The position numbers were made by a program, and so were the translations under genes. This document shows positions 1 to 8,681 of a stretch of 64,000 nucleotides of DNA, in pieces (the stretch's first letter is position 1; the number at the start of each line of letters is the position of its first letter). The DNA lies in contig NZ_BNGS01000005.1 of assembly GCF_014905555.1 (NCBI RefSeq), positions 186,001 through 250,000 on the forward strand, written 5' to 3'. The notes beneath the pieces are model-generated. The model was given only the letters and a program-made list of their open reading frames with translations. It was not told the DNA's origin and did not search any database. The stretch is from Streptomyces sp. Y2F8-2. GTDB taxonomy: Bacteria > Actinomycetota > Actinomycetes > Streptomycetales > Streptomycetaceae.

Positions 1-294
1 CTGCTGCCCAAGAGCACGGACTCCGACGTGTATGCGCGCATGGTGCGGGATGCCGGTCGCGGCGCGCTGCACCGCTTCTACACCGTCGCGGGCGGTACAC
101 ACGTCGACGGCCTGTACGACTCCTATCCCGACCGGCTCAGGCCGATTCTGCCGTGCTACCGGGCGGCCTTCGACACGCTCACCGCATGGGTCGAGCGGGG
201 CGAGCGGCCGCCCGCGGACCGTACCGTCGGCACGCCCGCGGGCGGTGACGTGGTCAACTCCTGCGCGCTGACGGAGCCCCGGTCCGGCCACTGA
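1..294 (+). CDS. C-terminal part of an alpha/beta hydrolase-like esterase (5' end outside window)
   Basis: The reading frame is open from base 1 and stops at 294, giving 97 residues of a C-terminus. The segment FYTVAGGTHVDGLYDSYPD looks like the strand and loop that carry the catalytic histidine in alpha/beta hydrolases such as polyhydroxyalkanoate depolymerases, tannases and related esterases. After it comes a helix rich in Leu and Trp and a polar tail. The nucleophile and acid residues lie upstream of the window, so substrate and class cannot be named. The family call is an inference from the GGTH segment only. Confidence 0.5.
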   Translation: MLPKSTDSDVYARMVRDAGRGALHRFYTVAGGTHVDGLYDSYPDRLRPILPCYRAAFDTLTAWVERGERPPADRTVGTPAGGDVVNSCALTEPRSGH

Positions 295-298
295 CCTC

Positions 299-481
299 TC
301 AGCGGCCGAGCTCCTTCCGCGCCACGCGGCGCAGCCTGCGCCGCTGCGACGGGTCCAGGGTGAAGTACGCGGCCGCCGGGACTCCCAGCACGATCAGGAG
401 GACGGCCCACCACGGCAGCCATATCCACAGGATGAGTCCGGCCAGCACTCCCCCGGTGGCGATCTTCGCGTTCCTCGACAT
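299..481 (-). CDS. Small membrane protein, 60 aa
   Basis: Sixty residues: a short polar N-terminus, a long hydrophobic stretch (about residues 8-42, with a WLPWW turn that suggests a two-helix hairpin), and a very basic tail (SQRRRLRRVARKELGR). The ATG at 481 is chosen because GGAGG lies seven bases upstream; the longer frame reaching 592 lacks that signal. The positive tail suggests a cytoplasmic C-terminus. I do not recognise the family. It ends five bases from the stop of the hydrolase on the other strand, so the two transcripts converge. Confidence 0.6.
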   Translation of the reverse strand: MSRNAKIATGGVLAGLILWIWLPWWAVLLIVLGVPAAAYFTLDPSQRRRLRRVARKELGR

Positions 482-606
482 GTGTCGCCTCCTTCGCGGC
501 CACTGCCGCTCCTTGTTCTGAGAACGGGTGCCTGCTGCGTGCGGTTCCGGGCGCCGACCCTGAGACAACCCTGAGCCCCACCCCTCAGCCATCCCTGAGA
601 GACCCC

Positions 607-1032
607 TCAGGGGACGGCCGCGACCTCAGTGTGCGTCGAGGGTGCGACGGCCGGGACCGCGAAGAGTGACTCCAGGTCGCTCGGAAAGCCGCTGGGAAGC
701 ACGCTGGGCCACCCCGACGGCAGCCTCGCCGGGAGGTCCGAGGGGAGCTTCGAGGGCAGTGCGGTGGGCAGTCCCGTCGGGATGCCCAGGGACGGCGCAG
801 GTGCACGGCTTGTGCTCGCGCCGCTCTCGGTGGGCGATTTCCGCTGCGCCGCGCCTCCGCGGTCGACGACGAGGACCACCGCGACGATTCCGAGGGCCAC
901 GATCGCCGCGAGCGTCAGGAAGAGGCCGGCGCGGCGGCGGACGGGCGCGCCGGGTGGTCCGGGCGGCGGCTGGAACGGCGGGCCGAACCCGGTATGGTCC
1001 GAGGGCGGCGTGTTTCCCGGCGGCATGGCCAT
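607..1032 (-). CDS. Proline-rich single-pass membrane protein, unknown function
   Basis: About 141 residues. A Pro-rich cytoplasmic head (QPPPGPPGAP) and an arginine cluster precede one transmembrane helix (about residues 36-57). The outside part is a low-complexity stretch of LPS/GxPT repeats, for example LPSKLPSDLPARLPSGWPS, typical of cell-wall-spanning linkers. No globular domain follows. The start is uncertain: ATG 1032, ATG 1026 and GTG 1041 are all in frame and none has a strong ribosome site. It lies downstream of xylA on the same strand, separated by the hairpin at 1060-1142. Confidence 0.55.
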   Translation of the reverse strand: MAMPPGNTPPSDHTGFGPPFQPPPGPPGAPVRRRAGLFLTLAAIVALGIVAVVLVVDRGGAAQRKSPTESGASTSRAPAPSLGIPTGLPTALPSKLPSDLPARLPSGWPSVLPSGFPSDLESLFAVPAVAPSTHTEVAAVP

Positions 1033-1059
1033 AGGGTCCACGGTCGCCCCGCACCGGTC

Positions 1060-1142
1060 ATGACGGTACCCTCGCGCGGCTGTTGATACGGACTCATGCC
1101 ATGGACGGCATGAGTCCGGGACATCCCGCGCGAGGGCGTCAT
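1060..1142 (-). terminator. Long nested inverted repeat after xylA
   Basis: Two perfect 11-bp inverted repeats are nested: CCCTCGCGCGG (1069-1079) pairs with 1126-1136, and inside it GGACTCATGCC (1090-1100) pairs with 1107-1117 around a 6-base loop. The outer stem extends by six more pairs (1060-1065 with 1137-1142) past a 3-base bulge. It begins 20 bases after the xylA stop, so the simplest role is a U-tract-free terminator. Its arms also overlap the region just before the next minus-strand gene, so it could work as an attenuator. Confidence 0.65.
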
Positions 1143-1162
1143 TCCTCGAGTACCGGCAGCGC

Positions 1163-2329
1163 TCAGCCGCGCGCGCCCAGCAGGTGGTCCATGGCCAGCT
1201 GGTCCAGGCGCTCGAAGGCCATCCCGCGCGCGGCGGCCGCCTCCACGTCGAACTGCTCGAACGCACTGCGGTCGGCGAGCAGCGCCTGAAGTCCGTCCTC
1301 GGCGGTCGGCTGCGCCAGCTGGTCCAGTCGCGAGGCGCGCAGGGCCTCCTGGACCTCCGGATCGGCCCGGAAGGCGGCCGAACGCTCCTTCAGGATGAGG
1401 TAGTTGCGCATGCAGCCCGCCGCCGACGCCCACACGCCGTCGAGGTCCTCGGTCCGCGGCGGCTTGAAGTCGAAGTGGCGCGGTCCGCTGTAACCGGCGC
1501 TCTCCAGGAGGTCGACCAGCCAGAACGCGGCCCGCAGGTCGCCCGCGCCGAAGCGCAGGTCCTGGTCGTACTTGATGCCGGACTGGCCGTTGAGGTCGAT
1601 GTGGAAGAGCTTGCCCGCCCACAGGGCCTGGGCGATGCCGTGCGGGAAGTTGAGGCCGGCCATCTGCTCGTGGCCCACCTCGGGGTTGACGCCGTACAGC
1701 TCCGGACGCTCCAGGCGCTCGATGAACGCCAGGGCGTGGCCGACGGTGGGCAGCAGGATGTCGCCGCGGGGCTCGTTCGGCTTGGGCTCGATGGCGAAGC
1801 GCAGGTCGTAGCCCTGTGAGGTGACGTACTCGCCCAGGAGGTCGAAGGCCTCCTTCATGCGGTCGAGTGCGACCCGCACGTCCTTGGCCGCGCCGGACTC
1901 GGCACCCTCCCGGCCGCCCCAGGCGACGTACGTCTTGGCGCCCAGCTCCACCGCCAGGTCGATGTTGCGGATGGTCTTGCGCAGCGCGTAGCGGCGGACG
2001 TCCCGGTCGTTCGCCGTGAAGGCGCCGTCCTTGAAGACGGGGTGCGTGAACAGGTTGGTGGTGGCCATCGGCACGGTCATCCCGGTCGTGTCGAGTGCCT
2101 GACGGAAGCGCTTGATGTGCGCCTCGCGCTCGCTGTCCGAGGACCCGAAGGGGATCAGGTCGTCGTCGTGGAAGGTCACACCGTAGGCCCCGAGCTCGGC
2201 GAGGCGCTGCACCGTCTCCACCGGGTCCAGGGCGCGCCGGGTGGCGTCGCCGAACGGGTCCCGTCCCTGCCAGCCGACGGTCCACAGGCCGAAGGTGAAC
2301 CTGTCCTCGGGGGTGGGCTGGTAGCTCAT
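1163..2329 (-). CDS. xylA: Xylose isomerase
   Basis: 388 residues, the usual length for actinobacterial class I xylose isomerases (TIM barrel, two divalent metals, usually tetrameric). It converts D-xylose to D-xylulose, and D-glucose to fructose in vitro. Visible signatures are FHDDDLIPFG (catalytic His at about residue 54), the metal-ligand segment EPKPNEP (about residues 181-187) and the HIDLNGQ..KYDQD metal loop. The ATG at 2329 is supported by AAGGAG a few bases upstream. It is divergent from xylB across a 197-bp region, the classic streptomycete xyl arrangement, and probably answers to the ROK regulator at 3990. Confidence 0.97.
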   Translation of the reverse strand: MSYQPTPEDRFTFGLWTVGWQGRDPFGDATRRALDPVETVQRLAELGAYGVTFHDDDLIPFGSSDSEREAHIKRFRQALDTTGMTVPMATTNLFTHPVFKDGAFTANDRDVRRYALRKTIRNIDLAVELGAKTYVAWGGREGAESGAAKDVRVALDRMKEAFDLLGEYVTSQGYDLRFAIEPKPNEPRGDILLPTVGHALAFIERLERPELYGVNPEVGHEQMAGLNFPHGIAQALWAGKLFHIDLNGQSGIKYDQDLRFGAGDLRAAFWLVDLLESAGYSGPRHFDFKPPRTEDLDGVWASAAGCMRNYLILKERSAAFRADPEVQEALRASRLDQLAQPTAEDGLQALLADRSAFEQFDVEAAAARGMAFERLDQLAMDHLLGARG

Positions 2330-2526
2330 GCCGCGGCTCCTTGCTCGCTGAGACTATTTCGTCATGGCGCTTAACAAATTAGTATGCGAAGGCATCTCTG
2401 GGAAGAGACGATGTGTCCTCCGTACGGTGACTCCGTACGGTGACGACGGGCGCACGTCCGGCCACTGTGGCCGGGCACGCCCGCCCACAGGCCAGAACCC
2501 GCGAGCCGCGGAAGAGGGAGAGCCCG
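2330..2526. promoter_or_regulatory. Divergent xylA/xylB control region with 13-bp tandem repeat
   Basis: This 197-bp gap holds the promoters for both xyl genes. The xylA-proximal part (2345-2400) is strikingly AT-rich for this genome and contains CTTAACAAATTAGTATG. On the opposite strand this reads CTAATTTGTTAAG, reminiscent of ROK/XylR operator half-sites built on TTTGTTNAACAAA. Nearer xylB, TCCGTACGGTGAC occurs twice in perfect tandem (2419-2431 and 2432-2444), so the palindrome CCGTACGG appears twice at 13-bp spacing. Operator function is inferred from position and repeat form. Confidence 0.55.
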
Positions 2527-3972
2527 ATGTCAGCAGCCGAGGGTCCGCTCGTCGTCGGAGTGGACTCGTCCACCCAGTCCACCAAGGCCCTGGTGGTCGA
2601 CGCGTCGACCGGACGGGTGGTGGCGAGCGGTCAGGCACCGCACACCGTCACGTCGGGCGCCGGCCGCGAGAGCGACCCGCGCCAGTGGTGGGAGGCACTG
2701 TGCGAGGCCCTGCACCAGTGCGGCGAGGCGGCCCACGAAGCCGCCGCCGTGTCGATCGGCGGTCAGCAGCACGGCCTGGTCACCCTGGACGGCCGGGGTG
2801 AGCCGGTCCGCCCGGCCCTGCTGTGGAACGACGTACGGTCGGCGCCGCAGGCCCGCCGCCTGGTGGAGGAGCTGGGCGGTCCCAAGATCTGGGCAGAGCG
2901 CACCGGAAGCCTGCCCGGGCCGTCCTTCACGGTCACGAAGTGGGCCTGGCTGGCCGAGAACGAGCCGGAGGCCGTCCGCGCGACCAAGGCCGTACGGCTG
3001 CCCCACGACTACCTGACCGAGCGGCTCACCGGGCAGGGAACGACCGACCGCGGCGATGCCTCGGGCACCGGCTGGTGGGCGTCGGCGACGGAGTCGTACG
3101 ACGAGGAGATCCTCGCGCACGTGGGCCTCGACCCCGCCCTGCTGCCGCGCGTGGTCCGGCCCGGGGAGGTGGCCGGCACCGTGCGCGACGCCCACGACCT
3201 GCCGTTCTCCAAGGGCACCCTGGTCGCGCCGGGCACGGGCGACAACGCAGCCGCCGCGCTGGGTCTGGGGCTGCGTCCCGGGACCCCGGTGCTGAGCCTC
3301 GGGACCTCCGGAACGGTGTACGCGGTCTCGAGACGGCGGCCCGCCGACCCGACCGGGACCGTGGCGGGCTTCGCGGACGCGCACGGCGACTGGCTGCCGC
3401 TGGCGTGCACGCTGAACTGCACGCTCGCTGTCGACCGGATCGCCGCGCTGCTCGGCCTGGACCGGGAGGCCGTCGAGCCCGGTACCGGTGTGACGCTGCT
3501 CCCCTACCTGGACGGCGAGCGCACCCCGGCCCTCCCGCACGCCTCGGGGCTGCTGCACGGCCTGCGGCACGACACGACGGCCGGACAGCTGCTGCAGGCG
3601 GCCTACGACGGCGCGGTGCACTCACTGCTCGGCGCCCTCGACCTGGTGCTCGACGCGGACGCGGACCGCGCCGCTCCACTGCTGCTCATCGGGGGCGGCG
3701 CACGGGGCCGGGCGTGGCAGGAGACCGTACGGCGGCTCTCGGGACGTCCGGTCCAGGTTCCGGAGGCCAGGGAGCTGGTCGCGCTGGGCGCCGCCGCGCA
3801 GGCCGCCGGGTTGCTGACCGGTGAGGACCCGGCAGCCGTCGCCCGGCGCTGGGACACCGCGCGCGGGCCGGTCCTCGAGGCCGTGGAGCGGGACGAGGCG
3901 ACGCTGGCCAGGATCACCGGGGTACTCTCCGACGCGGCGCCGCTGCTGGAGCGGGAGCCGGACCGGCGCTGA
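2527..3972 (+). CDS. xylB: Xylulokinase
   Basis: 481 residues, the normal length for FGGY-family xylulokinases, which phosphorylate D-xylulose to xylulose 5-phosphate for the pentose phosphate pathway. The N-terminal phosphate loop VGVDSSTQSTKALVVD, the substrate segments GGQQHGLVTLD and LWNDVR, and the C-terminal IGGGARGRAW loop are all present. The ATG at 2527 is preferred over an in-frame ATG 87 bases upstream because GAGGGAG sits just before it. The ROK regulator gene starts 17 bases downstream, so xylB and the regulator are probably co-transcribed. Confidence 0.95.
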   Translation: MSAAEGPLVVGVDSSTQSTKALVVDASTGRVVASGQAPHTVTSGAGRESDPRQWWEALCEALHQCGEAAHEAAAVSIGGQQHGLVTLDGRGEPVRPALLWNDVRSAPQARRLVEELGGPKIWAERTGSLPGPSFTVTKWAWLAENEPEAVRATKAVRLPHDYLTERLTGQGTTDRGDASGTGWWASATESYDEEILAHVGLDPALLPRVVRPGEVAGTVRDAHDLPFSKGTLVAPGTGDNAAAALGLGLRPGTPVLSLGTSGTVYAVSRRRPADPTGTVAGFADAHGDWLPLACTLNCTLAVDRIAALLGLDREAVEPGTGVTLLPYLDGERTPALPHASGLLHGLRHDTTAGQLLQAAYDGAVHSLLGALDLVLDADADRAAPLLLIGGGARGRAWQETVRRLSGRPVQVPEARELVALGAAAQAAGLLTGEDPAAVARRWDTARGPVLEAVERDEATLARITGVLSDAAPLLEREPDRR

Positions 3973-3989
3973 CGAGATCCGAGGGAGGC

Positions 3990-5198
3990 ATGGCCGCACC
4001 GCTGCACGAAGCCCATCCGTCCAGCCCCGGCCGACGGCTGCCGGACACCCAGCAGGGCATGCGCCGCCGGAACCTGGCGCGGGTCATGCACACCGTGAGC
4101 GCCGAGGGGCCGCTGTCGCGTGCCGCGGTCGCCTCACGGATCGGGCTGACCCGCGCGGCGGTCTCGACGCTGGTCGACGAGCTGATCCGGTCGGGGCTGC
4201 TGGAGGAGCTGGGGCCCGAGCGGCCCGGCCGGGTCGGGCGCCCGGGTTCCGCTCTGGCCGTCAGCGGGCGCGGTCCCGCCGGGATCGGCGCCGAGATCGG
4301 TGTCGATCATCTGGCGGTGTGCGCGGTCGATCTGCGCGGCGACGTGCGGGCTCGGGCGGTGCGGCACGGCACGAACCGCGACCGCCCGCCGCAGCCGGTG
4401 CTCGGCGAACTGACCGCACTGGTACGGCAGGTGGTGGCGGAGGCGCAGCGGGAAGGACTGTGGCCCGCGGGTCTCGCCGTCGCCGTGCCCGGCCTCGTCG
4501 CACGCGATGCCCGGACCGTGGTGCGCGCCCCCAACCTCGACTGGCACGACGTCGATCTGGGTCCCCTGCTGCCGGACGAGCTGCCGCTGACGGTGGACAA
4601 CGAGGCCAACTTCGGCTCACTCGCGGAGCTGTGGCTCGGTGACGACACGCCCCGCGACTTCCTGCACGTCTCGGCGGAGATCGGCATCGGCGGCGCCGTG
4701 GTCGTGGACGGGCGGCTGCTGCGCGGGACGCGTGGATTCGCGGGCGAGCTGGGTCATGTGCCCGTGCGCCCGGAGGGTCCCGCGTGCGCCTGCGGCGGGC
4801 GTGGCTGCCTGGAGCAGTACGCCGGTGAGGAGGCCGTGCTGCGCGCGGCCGGGCTGACACCGGGCGAGGACCGCGTCGAACTCCTGGCGGAGCGTGCGGC
4901 ACGGGGCGACCGGGAGGTACTCCGAGCCCTGCGCGGCGCCGGAACCGCGCTCGGCATCGCGCTCACCGGAGCGGTCAACCTGCTCGACCCGGAGACGGTC
5001 GTGCTGGGCGGAGCCCTGGCCGCTCTGGCACCCTGGCTCCTGCCGTCCCTGGAGCGGGAACTTGCCCGGCGAACGGCCGGCCCGGCCTGCGCCGTGAGCG
5101 TCTCACGGCTGGGGTCCGAGGGTCCGCTGCTTGGGGCCGCGCACTCGGTGGTGCGGGCCGTGCTGGACGATCCCGCGGCGGTGGCGGCGCGGATGTGA
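3990..5198 (+). CDS. ROK-family transcriptional regulator (XylR/Rok7B7-like)
   Basis: 402 residues. An N-terminal winged helix-turn-helix (about residues 25-85; SRAAVASRIGLTRAAVSTLV) is followed by a ROK sugar-kinase-like fold (about 95-395). The ROK zinc signature is intact: GELGHVPVRPEGPACACGGRGCLE with its His and three Cys. GGGAGGC lies seven bases before the ATG. Its place directly after xylB argues for control of xylAB, probably repression relieved by xylose or a derivative; related streptomycete ROK regulators also act on carbon control. Whether it retains kinase activity cannot be told. Confidence 0.88.
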   Translation: MAAPLHEAHPSSPGRRLPDTQQGMRRRNLARVMHTVSAEGPLSRAAVASRIGLTRAAVSTLVDELIRSGLLEELGPERPGRVGRPGSALAVSGRGPAGIGAEIGVDHLAVCAVDLRGDVRARAVRHGTNRDRPPQPVLGELTALVRQVVAEAQREGLWPAGLAVAVPGLVARDARTVVRAPNLDWHDVDLGPLLPDELPLTVDNEANFGSLAELWLGDDTPRDFLHVSAEIGIGGAVVVDGRLLRGTRGFAGELGHVPVRPEGPACACGGRGCLEQYAGEEAVLRAAGLTPGEDRVELLAERAARGDREVLRALRGAGTALGIALTGAVNLLDPETVVLGGALAALAPWLLPSLERELARRTAGPACAVSVSRLGSEGPLLGAAHSVVRAVLDDPAAVAARM

Positions 5199-5397
5199 CC
5201 GCCTGGCCCGGGGCTTCCGGGAGCCCGGTCACGTAGGGCAACGTCCCTCGAACGGGTGACGGAGATATCCACAGTCTCCTGGTTGTCCACCGGGGACACC
5301 GCCCCCTTCCTGCCCAACCGCCCAACGCCGTACCGTGATTCACGCGAGGCGCAGCCGCCGGGCAGTGGCTGCGCGGGGGCAGAATCGGGGGGCTCAC

Positions 5398-6882
5398 ATG
5401 TCGGGGGACACGGCTTTCGGCCTGAGGCGTGAGGCGATCGGCCTGCGCGAGGTCCTGTTCCAGAGCATCACGGCGATGGCGCCGGCGGCAGCGGTCGCGG
5501 CGTCCATTCCCTCCGGCGCGGCCTTCGCGGGCGGCAGCCTGCCTTTGTCGGTGCTCGTCGCCTTGGTGGCCTGCCTGTTCACCGCGTCGTGCGTGGCCGA
5601 GCTGGCGCGGCGGCTGCCTGCCGCCGGCTCAGTGGCGACCTATGCGGCGCAGGGACTGCATCCGGCCGTCGGCTTCCTCGTCGGCTGGGGCTATGTGTTC
5701 GTGGAGGCGCTGGTGCCGCCGCTCCTGCTCCTGCAGCTCGGCTTCACAACGGCGGGCACGCTCCACCAGGAGTGGTCCGCGTACCCGGACGATCTGTGGT
5801 GGCCGTGGGCGCTCGCCGGAGCGGTGATCATCGGGGTGACGGGTTACTTCGGCGTGCGCGCCTCGGCCCGGTTCGGCACCGTCCTCGGCGTCTTCGAAGT
5901 GCTGGCGTTCCTGGTCTTCGCCGTCTGGCTGATCGTCAGAGCGGGTGGGCACAACACGCTGTCGGTGTTCGGGACCTCCCACACGGCGAAGGGGTACGAG
6001 GGGGTGAGCGGCGTGTTCGCCGGATCGGTGTACACGGTGCTCGCCTTCGCCGGATTCGAGGCGGCTGCACCGCTGGCGGAGGAGACGAAGGATCCGCGAC
6101 GGACGATGCACCGCGCCGTCCTCGGAGCGGCGCTCGCGATCGGACTCTTCTACGTGGTCACGACCTACGCGATGGCCGTGTTCGTCGGCCCCGACCGCTT
6201 CGCCGGCTTCGGCGCGTCGGGAGCGGCGTCCTGGGAAGGGGTGGCCCGGGCCTCCTTCGGGCTCTTCTGGGTGCTGGTGTTCCTGGCAGTCGTCAACTCG
6301 ACGGTCGCCAACGCCAACGCGTGCGCCAACGTCTCGACGCGTACGGCTTACGCACTGGCGCGGATCCGGGTGTTCCCGCCACTCTTCGCGCGCCTGCACC
6401 CCCGGTACCGCTCCCCCGCCGCCGGTGTCGCCGTGCAGAGCGCGGTGGCCGTGGCGGTGATGCTGGGGCTCGGCCTCGCCTACGACCCGGTCACGGCGTT
6501 CCTTCTGCTGGCCACCGTCATCGTGACGGTCGTCATCGGTGTGTACATCGTGGTCAACCTGGCGTGCGCGGGCTACTTCCTGCGCCGCGGGCGGGAGTCG
6601 TTCAGCCCGGTGCGGCACCTGCTGTTCCCGCTGCTGGGCGTCGCCGCCTTCGTGCCCGCCCTGCTGACCGCGGCGGGCCTGCCGGTGTTCCACTTCGTGT
6701 CCACGCTGACCGCACCGGTGTCGTACGCCGGTCCCGTCGTCGGGGTCTGGATGGCCGCCGGGGTCGTGGTGCTGCTGGTCCTGCTGCGGCGCCACCCCGG
6801 ACGGATAGCCGAGACCGCCCGCGTCCATCTGGACGACTCCCCCACACCCGACCCTCTGCCGAACGGAGCCGTGCAGCCATGA
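5398..6882 (+). CDS. APC-family amino acid/amide permease
   Basis: 494 residues with about twelve hydrophobic segments. The N-terminal motif REVLFQSITAMAPAAAVAASIP is typical of the amino acid-polyamine-organocation superfamily, and the conserved segment SVYTVLAFAGFEAAAPLAEE is the TM6 region of these carriers. Its stop codon overlaps the start of the amidase gene (ATGA at 6879), so the two are translationally coupled. This suggests it imports the amide or a nitrogen compound that the amidase hydrolyses. ATG 5398 has GGGGGG upstream. Exact substrate unknown. Confidence 0.88.
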   Translation: MSGDTAFGLRREAIGLREVLFQSITAMAPAAAVAASIPSGAAFAGGSLPLSVLVALVACLFTASCVAELARRLPAAGSVATYAAQGLHPAVGFLVGWGYVFVEALVPPLLLLQLGFTTAGTLHQEWSAYPDDLWWPWALAGAVIIGVTGYFGVRASARFGTVLGVFEVLAFLVFAVWLIVRAGGHNTLSVFGTSHTAKGYEGVSGVFAGSVYTVLAFAGFEAAAPLAEETKDPRRTMHRAVLGAALAIGLFYVVTTYAMAVFVGPDRFAGFGASGAASWEGVARASFGLFWVLVFLAVVNSTVANANACANVSTRTAYALARIRVFPPLFARLHPRYRSPAAGVAVQSAVAVAVMLGLGLAYDPVTAFLLLATVIVTVVIGVYIVVNLACAGYFLRRGRESFSPVRHLLFPLLGVAAFVPALLTAAGLPVFHFVSTLTAPVSYAGPVVGVWMAAGVVVLLVLLRRHPGRIAETARVHLDDSPTPDPLPNGAVQP

Positions 6883-7892
6883 GCGATCCCCGGATCCTGA
6901 CCGTGCGGCCCACACGGGACGAATACGCCTGGACCTTCGGCGGCGCACCGCCCGTCGCGCGGATCGCGCCGGGCACGGTCCTCGACCTGTACACGGAGGA
7001 CTGTTTCGCCGGACGGGTCCGGTCCGAGAAGGACCTGGTGTCGGAGGTGTGCGAGTTCCCGTATCTGAATCCGCAGACCGGTCCGTTCCACGTGGAGGGC
7101 GCCGAACCGGGCGACACCCTTGCGGTCCACTTCGTGTCCATCGAACCGGCCCGGGACTGGGCGGCCTCGACGACGGTGCCCCTGTTCGGCGCGCTGACCT
7201 CGACGCACACCACCGCGACACTGCAGCCGCCGCTGCCGGAGGCCGTGTGGATCTGGCAACTGGACCGGGAGCGCCGCACCGCTCTGTTCACCGCGCGGGA
7301 CAGCGACATCCGCGTCGAGCTGCCGATGGACCCCATGCACGGCACGGTGGGCGTGGCACCGGCCAACCTGGAGGTGCGCTCCGCGCTGGTGCCGGACGCG
7401 CACGGTGGGAACATGGACACGCCTGAGATGCGGGCGGGCGCCACCTGTTATCTGGGGGTGAACGTCGAGGGCGGGTTGCTCAGCCTGGGCGACGGGCATG
7501 CCCGGCAGGGAGAGGGTGAGACCTGCGGAGTGGCCGTCGAGTGCGCGATGAACACCGTGGTGATCGTCGAGCTGCTCAAGGGCGTCGCCACACCCTGGCC
7601 GCGCCTCGAGACCGACACGCACATCATCTCGACGGGCTCGGCACGCCCGTTGGAGGACGCGTTCCGGATATCCCAGCTCGACCTGGTGCAATGGCTGGTG
7701 CGCGACTACGGGTTCAGCGAGCTGGACGCCTACCAGTTCGCCACCCAGACGGTCGAGTCTCCGCTGGCGAACGTCTGCGACACCAACTACACGTGCGTGG
7801 CCAAGCTCCGCAAGCAATGGCTGCCGGCACGTGAGACGCACCGAGGAATTCATGCCCGCATGCGCGAAACGGCGGCCGCGCTGGGACGTTGA
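6879..7892 (+). CDS. Acetamidase/formamidase family protein
   Basis: 337 residues. The family hydrolyses formamide or acetamide to ammonia and the acid. Signatures are VCEFPYLNPQTGPFHVEGAEPGD near the N-terminus, the segment PMDPMHGTVGVAPA in the middle, and LGVNVEGGLLSLGDGHARQGEGE, the conserved DxHxxxGxGE metal/active-site region of FmdA proteins. The gene overlaps the upstream permease by four bases (ATGA). Together they look like a nitrogen-scavenging pair. No regulator of the pair is visible in the short gap before the permease. Confidence 0.9.
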   Translation: MSDPRILTVRPTRDEYAWTFGGAPPVARIAPGTVLDLYTEDCFAGRVRSEKDLVSEVCEFPYLNPQTGPFHVEGAEPGDTLAVHFVSIEPARDWAASTTVPLFGALTSTHTTATLQPPLPEAVWIWQLDRERRTALFTARDSDIRVELPMDPMHGTVGVAPANLEVRSALVPDAHGGNMDTPEMRAGATCYLGVNVEGGLLSLGDGHARQGEGETCGVAVECAMNTVVIVELLKGVATPWPRLETDTHIISTGSARPLEDAFRISQLDLVQWLVRDYGFSELDAYQFATQTVESPLANVCDTNYTCVAKLRKQWLPARETHRGIHARMRETAAALGR

Positions 7893-7950
7893 GCAGAGCA
7901 GGACAAATCGGAACTTCTTCGAAAGTCAGGCGTGGAAGGCACCCCGTCCA

Positions 7951-8565
7951 ATGAAACGAACCGAGCAGGAGCGGGCAAGACCCCTCACCAGCAGGCGCCG
8001 GTTACTGCAGGGTGCGGTCCTCGCAGCGGTTCCCTACACGCTGCTTCCCTCCGCACCGGCCCAGGCCCGGCCCCGGGCCGTCGACCATCCCTTCGCGGAC
8101 TGGATGTCGGCGGACCCCCGTAACTACACGCCGTCCGACCGGCCCTTCAGTCATCCGCTCGACCTCGTCGTCATCCACGTGACGCAGGCGACGTACACGA
8201 GCACCCTGGGCATCTTCCAGAACCCGCGGAAGAACGTGTCCGCGCACTATGTCGTCCGGTCGGCGGACGGGCACATCGCGCAGTGCGTCCGCGAGCACGA
8301 CATCGCGTGGCACGCGGGCAACTGGGACTACAACACACGGAGCATCGGCATCGAGCACGAAGGGTGGGTGGACCGTCCCGGATATTTCACGGACGCCCTG
8401 TACGAGGAGTCGGCCCGACTCACGGCGGCGATCTGTGCCCGACACGGCATCCCGAAGGACCGGGCGCACATCGTCGGCCACTACGAGGTCCCGGGCACCG
8501 ACCACACCGACCCCGGACCGGACTGGGACTGGACGCGCTACATGAGGCTGGTCAACGTCTCTTGA
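7951..8565 (+). CDS. Secreted N-acetylmuramoyl-L-alanine amidase (Amidase_2)
   Basis: 204 residues from ATG 7951. The N-terminus has a twin-arginine-like motif (TSRRRLLQG), a hydrophobic core and an AQA-type cleavage site near residue 34, so export through Tat is likely. The rest is a zinc amidase_2/PGRP fold: LVVIHVTQ (first metal His), SAHYVVRSADG, WHAGNWDYNTRSIGIEHEG and the C-terminal HTDPGPDW with the second metal His. It cleaves the lactyl-Ala bond of peptidoglycan. A longer frame begins upstream, but the Tat signal fixes the likely start. Confidence 0.88.
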   Translation: MKRTEQERARPLTSRRRLLQGAVLAAVPYTLLPSAPAQARPRAVDHPFADWMSADPRNYTPSDRPFSHPLDLVVIHVTQATYTSTLGIFQNPRKNVSAHYVVRSADGHIAQCVREHDIAWHAGNWDYNTRSIGIEHEGWVDRPGYFTDALYEESARLTAAICARHGIPKDRAHIVGHYEVPGTDHTDPGPDWDWTRYMRLVNVS

Positions 8566-8681
8566 CGCCCGCACGCCAACCACCGGTCACGTTCGGGTCG
8601 ATGGCGGTCGAAACGGTTGTCGGCGGCCGACCCCGGAGTGACGATGTCACCCATCGCACCGCCGTTCAACGGGAGGCCGAG

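Noticed and set aside
915..2285. Long open frame on the minus strand overlapping xylA
   Set aside because: It is a shadow of xylA in another frame: no family resemblance, an extreme Arg/Pro/Gly composition typical of wrong frames in high-GC DNA, and no ribosome site.
5589..7892. 767-residue frame covering both permease and amidase
   Set aside because: It joins the out-of-frame part of the permease to the true amidase frame. The amidase start at 6879 overlaps the permease stop, so no fusion protein is implied.
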